The notes under the pieces were generated by a model that did no database searches, had not been told where the DNA came from, and saw only the letters and a list, made by a program, of their open reading frames with translations. The translations under genes were made by a program, and so were the position numbers. Positions 27,473-36,866 of a stretch of 37,513 nucleotides of DNA are shown here, in pieces. Origin of the DNA: an uncultured Alistipes sp. (GTDB taxonomy: Bacteria; Bacteroidota; Bacteroidia; Bacteroidales; Rikenellaceae); assembly GCA_900546005.1 (NCBI GenBank), contig URBJ01000011.1, positions 1 through 37,513 on the forward strand. The letters are read 5' to 3'. Each line of letters begins with the position of its first letter. Positions within the stretch are counted from its first letter, which is position 1.

Positions 27473-28252
27473 ATGAAAGTTAGAGATATAACCTCAGTTA
27501 TCGAAGCGTACGCCCCGCTATCGCTTCAGGAAGATTTCGACAACAGCGGACTGAATGTCGGCAACCCCGAAAGCGAAGTCAGCGGAATTCTGCTTTGCGT
27601 CGATGTAACGGAAGCCGTGCTCGACGAGGCGATTGCCCTCGGGGCAAATCTGATCGTATCGCACCATCCGCTGCTGTTCCACCCCCTGCGTCGGGTCATC
27701 GGAGCCGATGCCTCGCAACGTATCGTAGCCCGTTGCCTCATTTCTGGCATTTCGCTCTATGCCGCCCACACCAATCTGGACAATGCTCCCGGCGGCATGA
27801 ATTTCCGTTTGGGCACCATCTTGGGGCTGGAAAACATGACTTTTCTACGCCCCCGGAACTCAACGGTCATCCCTTCGGGCAGTGGAGTGGTAGGCGATCT
27901 GCCCTCACCCCGTTCCACCCTCGATCTGTTGCGCGAGATCAAAGAACAGCTTCGCTGCGGTGTCATCCGTTACAGCGCGCTATGTCGCCCCCAAGTATCG
28001 AGAATCGCACTCGTCACCGGTTCGGGAGCCTCGTTCATCGAGGACGCCGTCGCTGCAAACGCCGACCTCTCGGCCGATTTCAAATACAACGACTTCTATA
28101 CACCGGACAACCGCATCGTAGCAGCCGACTTAGGGCACTTTGCCAGTGAATATTGTGCAATAGAATTGCTGCATGATGTAATTACAAAAAAAATAGCTAA
28201 TTTTGCAGTTCACAGGAGCGGAAGTTCCGTAGACCCTGTTAATTATATTTAA
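27473..28252 (+). CDS. Nif3-like dinuclear metal centre protein (GTP cyclohydrolase I type 2 homologue)
   Basis: 259 residues, NIF3/YbgI/YqfO family, cytoplasmic. Metal-ligand motifs are all present: QEDFDNSGLNVG near the start, VSHHPLLFHPL, YAAHTNLDNAPGGMN, and near the C terminus DLGHFASEYCAIELL. The central insert found in longer relatives is absent. The biochemical function of the family is unsettled; a di-metal hydrolase or metal chaperone has been suggested. It sits between the MerR gene and the C4 zinc-ribbon gene (14 nt gap). The neighbouring pair Nif3 / C4 zinc ribbon is a recurrent arrangement in Bacteroidota. Confidence 0.93.
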   Translation: MKVRDITSVIEAYAPLSLQEDFDNSGLNVGNPESEVSGILLCVDVTEAVLDEAIALGANLIVSHHPLLFHPLRRVIGADASQRIVARCLISGISLYAAHTNLDNAPGGMNFRLGTILGLENMTFLRPRNSTVIPSGSGVVGDLPSPRSTLDLLREIKEQLRCGVIRYSALCRPQVSRIALVTGSGASFIEDAVAANADLSADFKYNDFYTPDNRIVAADLGHFASEYCAIELLHDVITKKIANFAVHRSGSSVDPVNYI

Positions 28253-28266
28253 GAAATTTCATTGAT

Positions 28267-29036
28267 ATGGCCACATCAAGCAGAAAAAGCGGTGAAGCTC
28301 CATCGAGGAGAAGATCATCGCGCTGTACGAACTTCAAAAGATAGATTCGAAAATCGACGAAATCAATAAAATAAAAGGGGAACTTCCGCTCGAGGTTCAG
28401 GATCTCGAAGACGAGATTGCGGGATTGGAGACCCGAATCGCCAATATCGCCTCCGAAATCGACGGACAAACCGCTGCAATCAAACAATACAAAAACGACA
28501 TCGAACAAGCCAAAGGTTTGATCGCCAAATACGAGGCTCAGCAAGACAATGTCCGCAACAACCGTGAGTTCGATTCTTTGTCGAAAGAGATTGAGTACCA
28601 AAAACTGGAGATCGAATTGTGCGAAAAGCGGATCAAGGAGAGCACAGCCGACACGAAGGTAAAGAAGAAGATGATCGAAGATGCGCAGGCTGTCGTTGCC
28701 GATCGCAAAATCGATCTTGCAGCCAAAAAGCAAGAGCTGGAGAGCATCGACCAAGAGACGGCCAAAGAGATGGAGTCACTTCAGGCACAGTCGGATGCCG
28801 CTGCAGCCAAAATCGACGCCCGGCTGTTGGCTGCTTACCGCAGAATCCGGAACAACGTACGCAACGGATTGGCAGTCGTTACCGTAAAGCGGGATGCCTG
28901 CGGGGGGTGCTTCAACCACATTCCGCCTCAGAGACAGTTGGATATCCGTTCGAACAAAAAGATCATCGTCTGCGAATACTGCGGTAGAATCTTGGTTTCG
29001 AACCTGCTCGATCAACAGGAGAAACCCGAAGAGTAA
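28267..29036 (+). pseudogene. C4-type zinc ribbon coiled-coil protein, frameshifted near the start
   Basis: COG1579-type protein of about 256 residues. It begins at the ATG 28267 (MATSSRKSGEA). In that frame translation stops after about 26 codons; the family sequence (IEEKIIALYELQKIDSKIDE) continues in another frame from 28302, whose upstream end has a TGA at 28293. One missing base near 28299-28301 (GCTCC for an expected GCTTCC) would restore a single frame. The intact part has a long coiled coil (~45-175), including NNREFDSLSKEIEYQ, and a C-terminal zinc ribbon CGGCF...CEYCGR. Either a real 1-nt deletion in a short T run, a sequencing error, or initiation at a non-ATG codon. Family members may bind nucleic acid or act in envelope/translation processes; function is unsettled. 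Confidence 0.85.
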
Positions 29037-29081
29037 GCGAGCCGAAAGAAAGCGACAATCGTTAGATTATAATTATAGAAG

Positions 29082-29118
29082 TATGTTGATCCTCAAGAGG
29101 GGGTCAACATATTTTTTT
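29082..29118 (+). terminator. Terminator of the MerR-Nif3-zinc ribbon unit
   Basis: TATGTTGATCC pairs with GGGTCAACATA (one wobble), 8-nt loop, followed closely by seven T. Positioned 45 nt past the zinc-ribbon stop. Confidence 0.88.
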
Positions 29119-29536
29119 CGATCCTATCGACTCTACATAATACCTGACCCAGATCGACGAATTCCGACAGCTTTTTGTAAAAGGGTTCGCAGTGTGGCAA
29201 CCCACAATGGTCAATTTCCTTGTGCGAGGTACCGATCACGTTGCTTTTGAGACCCGGCCACAGTGTTTTCTACCTTCTTTTTTCCACCTTCTCATAACAA
29301 GCGACAGAACGGCAAGCCATCACATAGAAACTGCCGTTTTGCCATCTCAGATGGAGATGACCCGAAACCTCGAAACTTCTCGAGTCGCCTCGACAGCCAT
29401 CCTATTAATCAAGTCATGTAATCCAAAGACGAGCAACCTACATACTATTTTTCACTGCTTACGCAGCTCTTTTATCCGGTTTTACCCGGCATGGGTCGGA
29501 GTCTCAAGAAAAACGCCCCGACTGCCCAACGACAAC

Positions 29537-29585
29537 AAAAAAGCCGAAGGACAGACTGAAATATTACACAATCTACCCCTCGGCT
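29537..29585 (-). terminator. Terminator of the lipA-lipB-recJ unit
   Basis: Minus strand: AGCCGAGGGG pairs with TCCTTCGGCT (wobbles allowed) around a loop of about 24 nt, then a six-T run. It lies 68 nt beyond the recJ stop. Confidence 0.7.
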
Positions 29586-29652
29586 ATATACTATGCAAAC
29601 ATCGGACTCTGACTTCCGCCCTTTTGTCCGCCTCCCTGCTCCCTCAAAGATC

Positions 29653-31419
29653 CTATTTGATCTTCGTTTTCTTGATATCCTTGATCCGCAACTGAGGCGA
29701 AACGGTACCCCGATAGTGATTCTCCACTACCGTATAACAAACATCGATGCACTTCCCCGACCGCACATACTCATAGAGCGTGGGCTGTTGGAAAGCAATG
29801 GCGGGAATCGATGTATTGGGCTTCTGTCCCTGCATCAGATCCATCTTCAGGTGCTCATGTTCCGCACCGACCAGACGGGCGTCCCCTCGATTGCTGACCC
29901 CACGTGTCAGGAATACCGGAGCGTTATTCTCAGGTCCGAACGGTTGAAAACGGTTAAGCGTCGCACGAAACTTGGGCGTAATATCACTGAATAGCAACTC
30001 CGAATCGATATCCACCTGCGGAATCAACATCTCGGGATCGATATGCTCCTCCACGTATGCATTGAACCGCCGCATAAACTCCTTTACGTTCTCCGGTTTC
30101 ATCGTCAGACCGGCCGCATAGATGTGTCCGCCGAAGTTCTCCAACAGATCCGAACACGACTCCACCGCCTGATACAGATCGAATCCCGGAACACTTCGCG
30201 CCGAACCCGTTACATAGCCGTTGCTCATCGTCAGCACGACCGTCGGTCTGAAGTAGGTTTCGATCAGCCGCGATGCCACGATACCGACAATCCCTTTCAT
30301 CCATTTCGGATTGTAGATTACCGTACTTTTCCGATTCTTCATATCCGGATGGCTCTCGATAATCTCGTGTGCCTCCTGCGTAATCGAGCGGTCGATATTT
30401 TTCCGGTCCTGATTGCACGTATCGATAAAAGCCCCATACTCCGAAGCCACCTCTTCGTCACGCGCCACCATCAGATAGACGGCCGAGTGACCTCCCGAAG
30501 GAGCCGCATTCTCGTCGTCGCTATCGACCTCCATACGTCCGGCCGCATTGATTCTCGGACCGATCTTGAATACGATGTCGTCGATCGTAATGACGTGTTT
30601 GTCGAGCCCGCAAATCTTGATGATCGACAACAACCCTTTCCGGGGTTTTTCATTCAAACGTTTGAGCCCGTAATAGGCCAAAATACGGTTCTCGCCGACC
30701 AAAGGAACAATGTCCGATGCTATGCTGACCACCACCAAATCGAGCAGGCACTCCACATCAGAGAAAGGCAGAATCTTGTACTGACAATAGCCCTGCAACA
30801 TCTTGAATCCGACGCCGCACCCCGACAGCTCCTTGAATGGATAGGGACAGTCGTGCTGCTTGGGATCGAGAACCGCAACCGCTTCGGGAATCGTATCCCC
30901 GGGCAGATGGTGATCGCAGATAATAAAATCGATCCCCTTGGCCCGGGCATAAGCCACCTTTTCGGTCGCCTTAATGCCGCAATCCAGTGCAATAATCAGT
31001 TTTACGCCCTTTCGCTCCGCATAGTCGATCGCCTTAATCGAAATTCCGTAACCCTCCGTGTAACGATCGGGAATGTAGAACAACAACGAAGGGTGTCCCA
31101 ACTTCCACAAAAACGAGTAGACCATCGCCACCGCCGTCGTTCCATCCACATCGTAATCTCCGTAGACCATGATCGGCTCCTGTCGCTGGACCGCCTCGTC
31201 GATTCGCCGTACGGCACGATCCATTCCTTTCATCAGGAACGGATCATGCAGGTTCTCCAATTTCGGATTAAAGAATCGCCATGCATCCTCTTCCGTTTCG
31301 ATGCCACGCTGGATAAGCAGATTGGCAAGCACCGGTGCGATACCCAACGCGGCGGCCAATGCAGCCACCTTCTCGGGATCGCCCTGAGGCTTGATTACCC
31401 ATCTCTTTTCCGTTGACAT
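29653..31419 (-). CDS. recJ: Single-stranded-DNA-specific exonuclease RecJ
   Basis: 5'-3' single-strand DNA exonuclease of recombination and mismatch/base repair. 588 residues. DHH-family motifs in order: VYGDYDVDGTTAVAMVYSF (motif I), ALDCGIKA (II), CDHHLPGDTIPEA (III), LSGCGVGFKML (IV). The DHHA1 domain follows with GSARSVPGFDLYQAVESC and FGGHIYAAGLTM, then the OB-like C-terminal domain. Start ATG 31419 gives MSTEKRWVIKP. It is last in a unit behind lipA and lipB (15 nt after the lipB stop). Confidence 0.97.
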   Translation of the reverse strand: MSTEKRWVIKPQGDPEKVAALAAALGIAPVLANLLIQRGIETEEDAWRFFNPKLENLHDPFLMKGMDRAVRRIDEAVQRQEPIMVYGDYDVDGTTAVAMVYSFLWKLGHPSLLFYIPDRYTEGYGISIKAIDYAERKGVKLIIALDCGIKATEKVAYARAKGIDFIICDHHLPGDTIPEAVAVLDPKQHDCPYPFKELSGCGVGFKMLQGYCQYKILPFSDVECLLDLVVVSIASDIVPLVGENRILAYYGLKRLNEKPRKGLLSIIKICGLDKHVITIDDIVFKIGPRINAAGRMEVDSDDENAAPSGGHSAVYLMVARDEEVASEYGAFIDTCNQDRKNIDRSITQEAHEIIESHPDMKNRKSTVIYNPKWMKGIVGIVASRLIETYFRPTVVLTMSNGYVTGSARSVPGFDLYQAVESCSDLLENFGGHIYAAGLTMKPENVKEFMRRFNAYVEEHIDPEMLIPQVDIDSELLFSDITPKFRATLNRFQPFGPENNAPVFLTRGVSNRGDARLVGAEHEHLKMDLMQGQKPNTSIPAIAFQQPTLYEYVRSGKCIDVCYTVVENHYRGTVSPQLRIKDIKKTKIK

Positions 31420-31434
31420 ACTATATATTATTAA

Positions 31435-32145
31435 TTACTTAATCTCTTTTTTACGATCCGGAGCCGGCACTCGGACCTCGCAGCCGAACAGGGTAGCAAA
31501 GTGCGAGGCAAAACGCCGGGCCACCTCCTCCAACGAAGGTCGCGCTCCGGTCTCCTTTTCGATGGAGGTAACCCCTTTGTCGACGAATCCACACGGATTG
31601 ATGTATGAAAAATAGCGCAGATCCGTCGTCACATTCAATGCGAATCCGTGCATCGTCACATAACGGGAGGCCTTGACCCCGATCGCACAAATTTTTCGTG
31701 CACCGGCACCATGCGGATCGATCCACACGCCGGTCGCACCCTCCAGCCGATCGGCAACGATTCCATAGTCACCGACCGTCCGGATGATCGCCTCCTCGAG
31801 CGACCAGATATAATCCTTCAGACCAACCACCCCCAATCGCTCCAGATCCAGGATCGGATATCCGACCAATTGGCCCAATCCGTGGTAGGTAATATCCCCG
31901 CCCCGATCGATCTGAAAATAGGTGGCTCCTATCTGTTTCAGGAACGCATCGTCGACCAGCATATTGGAGGCATGTCCGCTTTTGCCGAGCGTGTAGACAT
32001 GCGGGTGCTCGACAAACAACAACACCTGTTCTGCCGTTCCACCCGTACGCTTCGCCTCCAACAGCCCTTCGAAAAGCCGTTTTTGCTCCGCCCACGCCTC
32101 GGAATACTCCATCCGTCCCAAATATCTGTACTCGACCCGCTCCAT
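31435..32145 (-). CDS. lipB: Lipoyl(octanoyl) transferase
   Basis: Moves octanoyl from acyl-carrier protein to the lipoyl domains of dehydrogenases and the glycine cleavage H protein. 236 residues from ATG 32145 (MERVEYRYLGRMEYSEAW), the family start; the longer open frame runs back into lipA. Motifs: EHPHVYTLGKSG, the substrate region DRGGDITYHGLGQLVGYPIL, the catalytic lysine in RKICAIGVKASRYVTMHGFA, and the catalytic cysteine in YINPCGF. It begins 8 nt after the lipA stop, so the two steps of lipoate synthesis are co-transcribed. Confidence 0.96.
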   Translation of the reverse strand: MERVEYRYLGRMEYSEAWAEQKRLFEGLLEAKRTGGTAEQVLLFVEHPHVYTLGKSGHASNMLVDDAFLKQIGATYFQIDRGGDITYHGLGQLVGYPILDLERLGVVGLKDYIWSLEEAIIRTVGDYGIVADRLEGATGVWIDPHGAGARKICAIGVKASRYVTMHGFALNVTTDLRYFSYINPCGFVDKGVTSIEKETGARPSLEEVARRFASHFATLFGCEVRVPAPDRKKEIK

Positions 32146-32152
32146 TCCTTTT

Positions 32153-33043
32153 TTATTCTTTTTTCGTTTCGCCGCAGCAACGCATAGCCTTTTCTGCCAT
32201 ATAGGACGAACGGACCATCGGACCGCTCTCGACATAGAGCATCCCGCGTTTCAGCGCCTCTTCTTTGTAATGTGCAAATTGTTCGGGCGTCACATACTCC
32301 GCCACCGGATAGTGCTTCAGGGTCGGACGCAGATACTGCCCGATTGTCAGAATGCGGACTCCGTTTGCGACCAGATCGTCTATCGTCGCATAAACTTCGT
32401 CAGCTGTCTCTCCCAAGCCCACCATTAGTCCGCTCTTTGTCCGCCCCCCCCTGCTGGCAATGTGAGCCAGAGTCTGCATGCTGACCCGATATTTGGCCCG
32501 AGACCGAACCTGTGGGGTCAGACGTTCCACCGTTTCGATGTTGTGTCCGATAATATCCGGAGCTGCATCGATTACTATATCGATCAGCTCCTTTCGGGCG
32601 TCGAAATCGGGGATCAACAATTCGATTGTCGTTTGAGGATTCTCTTCGCGAATGGCACGGACCGTATCGGCCCATATCTGAGCTCCTCCGTCGGGGAGGT
32701 CATCACGTGTCACAGAGGTCACGACACAATGCCGCAACCCCATTAAACGAACGGAGCGAGCGAGGTTCCGGGGTTCGTCCGGATCTGGCGGTAACGGGCG
32801 TCCGGTGGCTGTTGCACAAAACTTACACGAACGGGTACAAATATCGCCCAAAATCATGAAAGTGGCTGTTCGTCTGCTCCAGCATTCGGCCTGATTTGGA
32901 CATCGGCCGCTGCTGCATATCGTATGCAATCCATGCTGGCGCACGATTCGGGCTACTTCGCCGAATTCGTCGTTGTTATGGAGCTTGATTTTCAGCCATT
33001 CCGGTTTTTTATGTCGCGTTACCTCATCATAGCGGTCAGACAT
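32153..33043 (-). CDS. lipA: Lipoyl synthase (radical SAM)
   Basis: Inserts two sulfurs into protein-bound octanoyl chains. 296 residues. The auxiliary cluster cysteines are in CSSGRCPNQAECW, and the radical SAM motif in GDICTRSCKFC (CxxxCxxC). Further conserved segments are VTSVTRDDLPDGGA, LTPQVRSRAKYRVSM, KSGLMVGLGE and GQYLRPTLKHYPV. The C-terminal VESGPMVRSSYMAEK contains the serine that ligates the auxiliary cluster. It leads the lipA-lipB-recJ unit from a good promoter at 33073-33104. Confidence 0.98.
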   Translation of the reverse strand: MSDRYDEVTRHKKPEWLKIKLHNNDEFGEVARIVRQHGLHTICSSGRCPNQAECWSRRTATFMILGDICTRSCKFCATATGRPLPPDPDEPRNLARSVRLMGLRHCVVTSVTRDDLPDGGAQIWADTVRAIREENPQTTIELLIPDFDARKELIDIVIDAAPDIIGHNIETVERLTPQVRSRAKYRVSMQTLAHIASRGGRTKSGLMVGLGETADEVYATIDDLVANGVRILTIGQYLRPTLKHYPVAEYVTPEQFAHYKEEALKRGMLYVESGPMVRSSYMAEKAMRCCGETKKE

Positions 33044-33072
33044 TTTAATTTTTATTTACTTTCCAATTGCTA

Positions 33073-33104
33073 CAAATGTAATGTTTTTTTTAATATTAAG
33101 GAAA
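33073..33104 (-). promoter_or_regulatory. Promoter for lipA-lipB-recJ
   Basis: Minus strand: -33 TTTC (33101-33104), 20-nt spacer, -7 TACATTTG (33073-33080), an exact TAnnTTTG, 30 nt before the lipA ATG. Confidence 0.65.
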
Positions 33105-33147
33105 GATTCCTTTCAATAAATCCTCACCCTCCGGCCGAGCGTAAAAG

Positions 33148-33181
33148 AAAAAAGGGATATCCAGCATGCTGAATATCCCTT
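33148..33181 (-). terminator. Terminator of the sdh operon
   Basis: Minus-strand stem AAGGGATAT ... ATATCCCTT with an inner CAGC/GCTG pairing and a T run after it, about 50 nt past the iron-sulfur subunit stop. Confidence 0.85.
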
Positions 33182-33229
33182 GCAAACAAAATATATCGAT
33201 CTTACGATCTTTCTTGGAACGAGATCGAA

Positions 33230-33973
33230 TTAATCCTTGAGTTTAGCCGACAAGAATTCCCGATTCAGGCGAGCGATATGCGAGATCGAGATTCCTTTCG
33301 GACACTCGGCCTCACAAGCACCGGTGTTGGTACAAGCGCCGAATCCCAATTCGTCCATTTTGGCCACCATCGCTTTGGCACGGCGAGCGGCTTCTACACG
33401 TCCTTGAGGCAGTTTGGCCAACGAAGAGACGCGGGCAGCTACGAACAACATCGCAGAACCGTTCTTACATGTTGCCACGCAGGCTCCGCAACCGATACAT
33501 GCTGCTGCATCCATACTCTCATCGGCATCGGCCTTGGGAATCGGAATCGCATTGGCATCGGGCACACCTCCCGTATTTACCGAGATGAAGCCTCCGGCCT
33601 GAAGAATCTTGTCGTATGCGCTACGGTCAACGGCCAAGTCCTTAATTACGGGGAAAGCCCGTGAACGCCACGGTTCGATCGTAATGGTATCGCCATCCTT
33701 GAATTTACGCATGTGCAGCTGGCAGGTGGTGATATCCGTGTCGGGTCCATGCGCATGACCGTTGATGTGCAACGAACACATACCGCAAATTCCCTCACGG
33801 CAGTCGTGATCGAACACTACCGGATCTTCCCCTTTCTGGATCAAATTGTTGTTCAAAATGTCCAGCATCTCCAGAAACGAGGTGTCAGGAGAGATGTTTT
33901 CGACCGTATAATCGACGAATTTTCCCTGTGCATGGGCGTTTTTCTGACGCCATATCTTTAATTTCAAATTCAT
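33230..33973 (-). CDS. sdhB: Succinate dehydrogenase/fumarate reductase iron-sulfur subunit
   Basis: 247 residues. Carries electrons between the flavoprotein and the membrane quinone site through three iron-sulfur clusters. The N-terminal plant-type ferredoxin domain holds the [2Fe-2S] ligands CREGICGMC and the later TTCQLHM. The C-terminal domain holds [15 protein letters not shown] and [12 protein letters not shown] for the [4Fe-4S] and [3Fe-4S] clusters. Last gene of sdhC-sdhA-sdhB, 31 nt after sdhA. In gut Bacteroidales this complex mostly runs as fumarate reductase, making succinate; direction cannot be read from the sequence. Confidence 0.97.
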   Translation of the reverse strand: MNLKLKIWRQKNAHAQGKFVDYTVENISPDTSFLEMLDILNNNLIQKGEDPVVFDHDCREGICGMCSLHINGHAHGPDTDITTCQLHMRKFKDGDTITIEPWRSRAFPVIKDLAVDRSAYDKILQAGGFISVNTGGVPDANAIPIPKADADESMDAAACIGCGACVATCKNGSAMLFVAARVSSLAKLPQGRVEAARRAKAMVAKMDELGFGACTNTGACEAECPKGISISHIARLNREFLSAKLKD

Positions 33974-34004
33974 TGTCTTTACGTTTTACCTGATTAAACT
34001 CCTC

Positions 34005-35948
34005 TTAGTCCTTGTAATTCCGTTGAGCCAAGTGGACCGCCTCGAAGGTCAACGGTTCTTTATTCAGGACGGGTTCTCCGTCGGGACCGGTGTACTCCCA
34101 TGCCGCAACATAGGCATACTCATCGTCGTGACGCAAAGCCTCTCCTTCCGGAGTCTGGCTCTCCACGCGGAAGTGACCACCACAGGATTCGTTCCGGTTC
34201 AATCCGTCACGGGCCATCAGCTCGCCCAATTCGAGGAAGTCAGCCAGACGAATCGCCTTTTCGAGCTCCTGATTGAACTCTTTGTCGGTTCCCGGCACAC
34301 GGACATTTGCCCAGAACTCTTTCCGCAAAGCCTGAATCTCGACAATCGCCTTTTCGAGGCTCTCCTTCGTACGGGCCATGCCGACATTCTCCCACATGAT
34401 ATGTCCCAATTTCTTGTGCAGATCATCCACAGTATCCTTACCCTGAATCGAAAGCAGTTTGGCGATCTTCTCTTTCACGCCTTTTTCTGCAGCTTCGAAT
34501 TCCGGAGTATTCGTATCGACCTTCGGCGACTGAATTTCGTGCGACAAGTAATCTCCGATTGTATACGGAAGTACGAAATAACCGTCGGCCAGACCCTGCA
34601 TCAAAGCCGAAGCTCCCAAACGGTTGGCTCCATGATCGGAGAAGTTGGCCTCTCCGATCGCATACAGACCGGGGATCGTGGTCATCAGGTTATAATCGAC
34701 CCACAGACCACCCATCGTATAGTGTACCGCAGGGAAAATCGTCATCGGTTCTTTATACGGATTGACATCGGTAATCTTTTCGTACATCTGGAACAGGTTG
34801 CCGTACCGTTCGCGGATGGTCTGCTCGCCCAGACGTGCGATTGCCGTCGAAAAGTCGAGGAATACGGCCAGACCGGTCTCGTTCACACCATAACCGGCAT
34901 CGCAACGCTCTTTGGCCGCACGTGAAGCGACATCACGCGGAACGAGGTTTCCGAAGGCCGGATAACGACGTTCCAAGTAGTAGTCGCGGTCCTCTTCGGG
35001 GATCTGCGACGGTTTGATCTTCTTGGCACGCAGTTTTTCGACATCCTCCTTTTTCTTGGGAACCCAGATCCGGCCATCGTTACGCAACGACTCCGACATC
35101 AGGGTCAGTTTCGACTGCTGCGTTCCGTGAACCGGAATACAGGTCGGGTGGATCTGCGTAAAGCAGGGGTTAGCGAAGAGTGCACCCTTCTTGTAGCACT
35201 GCCATGCAGCCGATCCGTTTGAGTTCATTGCGTTGGTCGAGAGGAAGAAGACGTTGCCGTATCCACCCGAAGCCAACACTACGGCATGAGCACCGAAACG
35301 TTCGATCTCACCGGTAACCAGATTCCGGGCGATGATTCCGCGAGCCTTGCCGTTGACCAGAACCAGATCGAGCATTTCGTGACGTGGATAACTCTTTACG
35401 CTACCTTGGGCAATCTGACGGTTCAAAGCAGCGTATGCACCCAACAGCAGCTGCTGTCCGGTTTGACCGCGGGCATAGAACGTACGGGAAACCTGCGCAC
35501 CACCGAACGAACGGTTTGCCAGCAATCCGCCGTATTCACGGGCAAAAGGCACGCCCTGAGCCACACACTGGTCGATGATGTGGTTCGAGACCTCGGCCAG
35601 ACGATAGACGTTAGCCTCACGGGCCCGATAGTCACCACCCTTGATCGTATCGTAGAAGAGGCGGAACACCGAGTCGTTATCGTTCTGATAGTTCTTTGCG
35701 GCATTGATACCCCCCTGAGCGGCGATACTGTGAGCACGACGCGGGGAGTCACTGATGCAGAACACCTTGACGTTATAGCCGAGTTCACCGAGAGAAGCGG
35801 CAGCCGACGCACCGCCCAAACCGGTTCCCACTACAATGATATCCAATTTTCTTTTATTGGCGGGACTAACCACCTTGATATCAGCCTTATGCTTGCTCCA
35901 TTTCTGAGCCAGAGGCCCCTGAGGAACTTTCGAATCTAACTTTACCAT
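34005..35948 (-). CDS. sdhA: Succinate dehydrogenase/fumarate reductase flavoprotein subunit
   Basis: 647 residues from ATG 35948 ([17 protein letters not shown]), the usual start in Bacteroidales homologues; the open frame runs on to a GTG at 35981. The FAD-binding Rossmann motif is [20 protein letters not shown] and the covalent-FAD histidine is in [20 protein letters not shown]. Active-site residues lie in [15 protein letters not shown] and in [16 protein letters not shown]. The C terminus has the family ending with [20 protein letters not shown]-type enzyme, consistent with the single cytochrome b gene just upstream (39 nt from its stop). Confidence 0.97.
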   Translation of the reverse strand: MVKLDSKVPQGPLAQKWSKHKADIKVVSPANKRKLDIIVVGTGLGGASAAASLGELGYNVKVFCISDSPRRAHSIAAQGGINAAKNYQNDNDSVFRLFYDTIKGGDYRAREANVYRLAEVSNHIIDQCVAQGVPFAREYGGLLANRSFGGAQVSRTFYARGQTGQQLLLGAYAALNRQIAQGSVKSYPRHEMLDLVLVNGKARGIIARNLVTGEIERFGAHAVVLASGGYGNVFFLSTNAMNSNGSAAWQCYKKGALFANPCFTQIHPTCIPVHGTQQSKLTLMSESLRNDGRIWVPKKKEDVEKLRAKKIKPSQIPEEDRDYYLERRYPAFGNLVPRDVASRAAKERCDAGYGVNETGLAVFLDFSTAIARLGEQTIRERYGNLFQMYEKITDVNPYKEPMTIFPAVHYTMGGLWVDYNLMTTIPGLYAIGEANFSDHGANRLGASALMQGLADGYFVLPYTIGDYLSHEIQSPKVDTNTPEFEAAEKGVKEKIAKLLSIQGKDTVDDLHKKLGHIMWENVGMARTKESLEKAIVEIQALRKEFWANVRVPGTDKEFNQELEKAIRLADFLELGELMARDGLNRNESCGGHFRVESQTPEGEALRHDDEYAYVAAWEYTGPDGEPVLNKEPLTFEAVHLAQRNYKD

Positions 35949-35987
35949 ATCTCTATAAGTCTGTTTATTGTTCTTGAACACGATGGA

Positions 35988-36680
35988 TTAACATATTGAA
36001 CCGCAGCAGAGACTACGCAGATAGAAAACCACAACTACCACTGCGAAACCGAGGAAAATGATCGTTGCGACCACTTTGGCGATGCATTTCAGACGTTTGA
36101 TCCAGATTTGGTTGTCCCAACCGATCGTGTGGAATGCGCTCCAGAAGCCGTGTGTGAGGTGGAACCAGATTGCAGCGAACCAGATCAGATAGACGATACA
36201 GTAGATCGGGTTGCTGAACAATGCACTGATGTAGGCAGCACCGTCTGTAGGGCCGAATTCACCCAAAGAGTGGTTGCCGATGATTTCGGCGAACTGCATC
36301 TTGTACCAGAAGTTGTAGAGATGCAACAGCAGGCCCAATACGATAATCAGCCCCAGCACGAACATGTTTCTCGAGGCCCAAGTCACCTCTTCCGGCATGG
36401 CTTCAACGGCATATCGTTGAGCACCGCGGGAGCTGCGGTTGTGGAGGGTGAGGATGGTCGCATACACCAAGTGTACCACGACACCGAAAGCGAGAATCAA
36501 CGTTCCCACAAGCGCATACCAGTTGGCTCCCAGAAACTCGCAGATCGCATTATAAGCCTCTACGGAAAAGACAGCCGCAATGTTCATCGACATGTGGAAC
36601 AGCAGAAACAGGATCAGGAAAAGCCCCGATACACTCATAATCAGTTTTCTCCCGATAGTAGATGTAAACAGATTGCCCAT
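35988..36680 (-). CDS. sdhC: Succinate dehydrogenase/fumarate reductase cytochrome b subunit
   Basis: 230 residues, five predicted membrane helices (about 12-32, 56-78, 105-125, 160-180, 205-225). It anchors the complex and carries two haems and the quinone site, the pattern of B-type enzymes such as the Wolinella and Bacteroides fumarate reductases. Candidate haem-ligand histidines are in LFHMSMN, VVHLVYAT, LLHLYNFWYK and WFHLTHGFWSAF. First gene of the operon, ATG at 36680, with a promoter at 36750-36781. Upstream and divergent is elongation factor P. Confidence 0.95.
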   Translation of the reverse strand: MGNLFTSTIGRKLIMSVSGLFLILFLLFHMSMNIAAVFSVEAYNAICEFLGANWYALVGTLILAFGVVVHLVYATILTLHNRSSRGAQRYAVEAMPEEVTWASRNMFVLGLIIVLGLLLHLYNFWYKMQFAEIIGNHSLGEFGPTDGAAYISALFSNPIYCIVYLIWFAAIWFHLTHGFWSAFHTIGWDNQIWIKRLKCIAKVVATIIFLGFAVVVVVFYLRSLCCGSIC

Positions 36681-36749
36681 AAGTAAAATGAAATTTAATG
36701 AAAATTGAATTTTATTGTATTGCTGTTTTTATCTCACAAAAAGTAGGTA

Positions 36750-36781
36750 CAAAGTTACCCTAATGTTTTCTAAATAACAAT
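36750..36781 (-). promoter_or_regulatory. Promoter for sdhCAB
   Basis: Minus strand: -33 ATTG (36778-36781), 20-nt spacer, -7 TAACTTTG (36750-36757), exact TAnnTTTG. The leader before the sdhC ATG would be about 65 nt. Confidence 0.65.
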
Positions 36782-36806
36782 CTTTTCGCACATATTCTGT
36801 ATGAAA

Positions 36807-36838
36807 TTTCAATTTTTCCGAGAAAACGCTTATTTTTG
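36807..36838 (+). promoter_or_regulatory. Promoter for elongation factor P
   Basis: -33 TTTC (36807-36810), 20-nt spacer, -7 TATTTTTG (36831-36838), 28 nt before the ATG at 36867. It supports that start over the longer frame from 36801, which would span the promoter. Confidence 0.65.
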
Positions 36839-36866
36839 CGATTTGAACAATCCTACAATACTATTC

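Larger units (their letters stand above)
29037..29652. other. Long gene-free stretch between convergent units
   Basis: About 600 nt. It contains two terminators (29082-29118 plus, 29537-29585 minus) and, between them, several small hairpins: TGTGG-CAAC-CCACA (29193-29206), AACGGCA with TGCCGTT (29308-29338) and CATCTC-AGATG-GAGATG (29343-29359). An open frame across 29192-29695 has no protein-like composition and runs through a terminator, so I do not count it. No known RNA family (RNase P, tmRNA, SRP) is recognisable. Confidence 0.5.

Noticed and set aside
29192..29695. Open frame of 167 codons in the gap before recJ
   Set aside because: Runs through the recJ terminator and into recJ on the opposite strand; composition is not protein-like.
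30043..31416. Plus-strand open frame (457 codons) opposite recJ
   Set aside because: Mirror of the recJ coding sequence; no domain, and recJ motifs are intact on the other strand.
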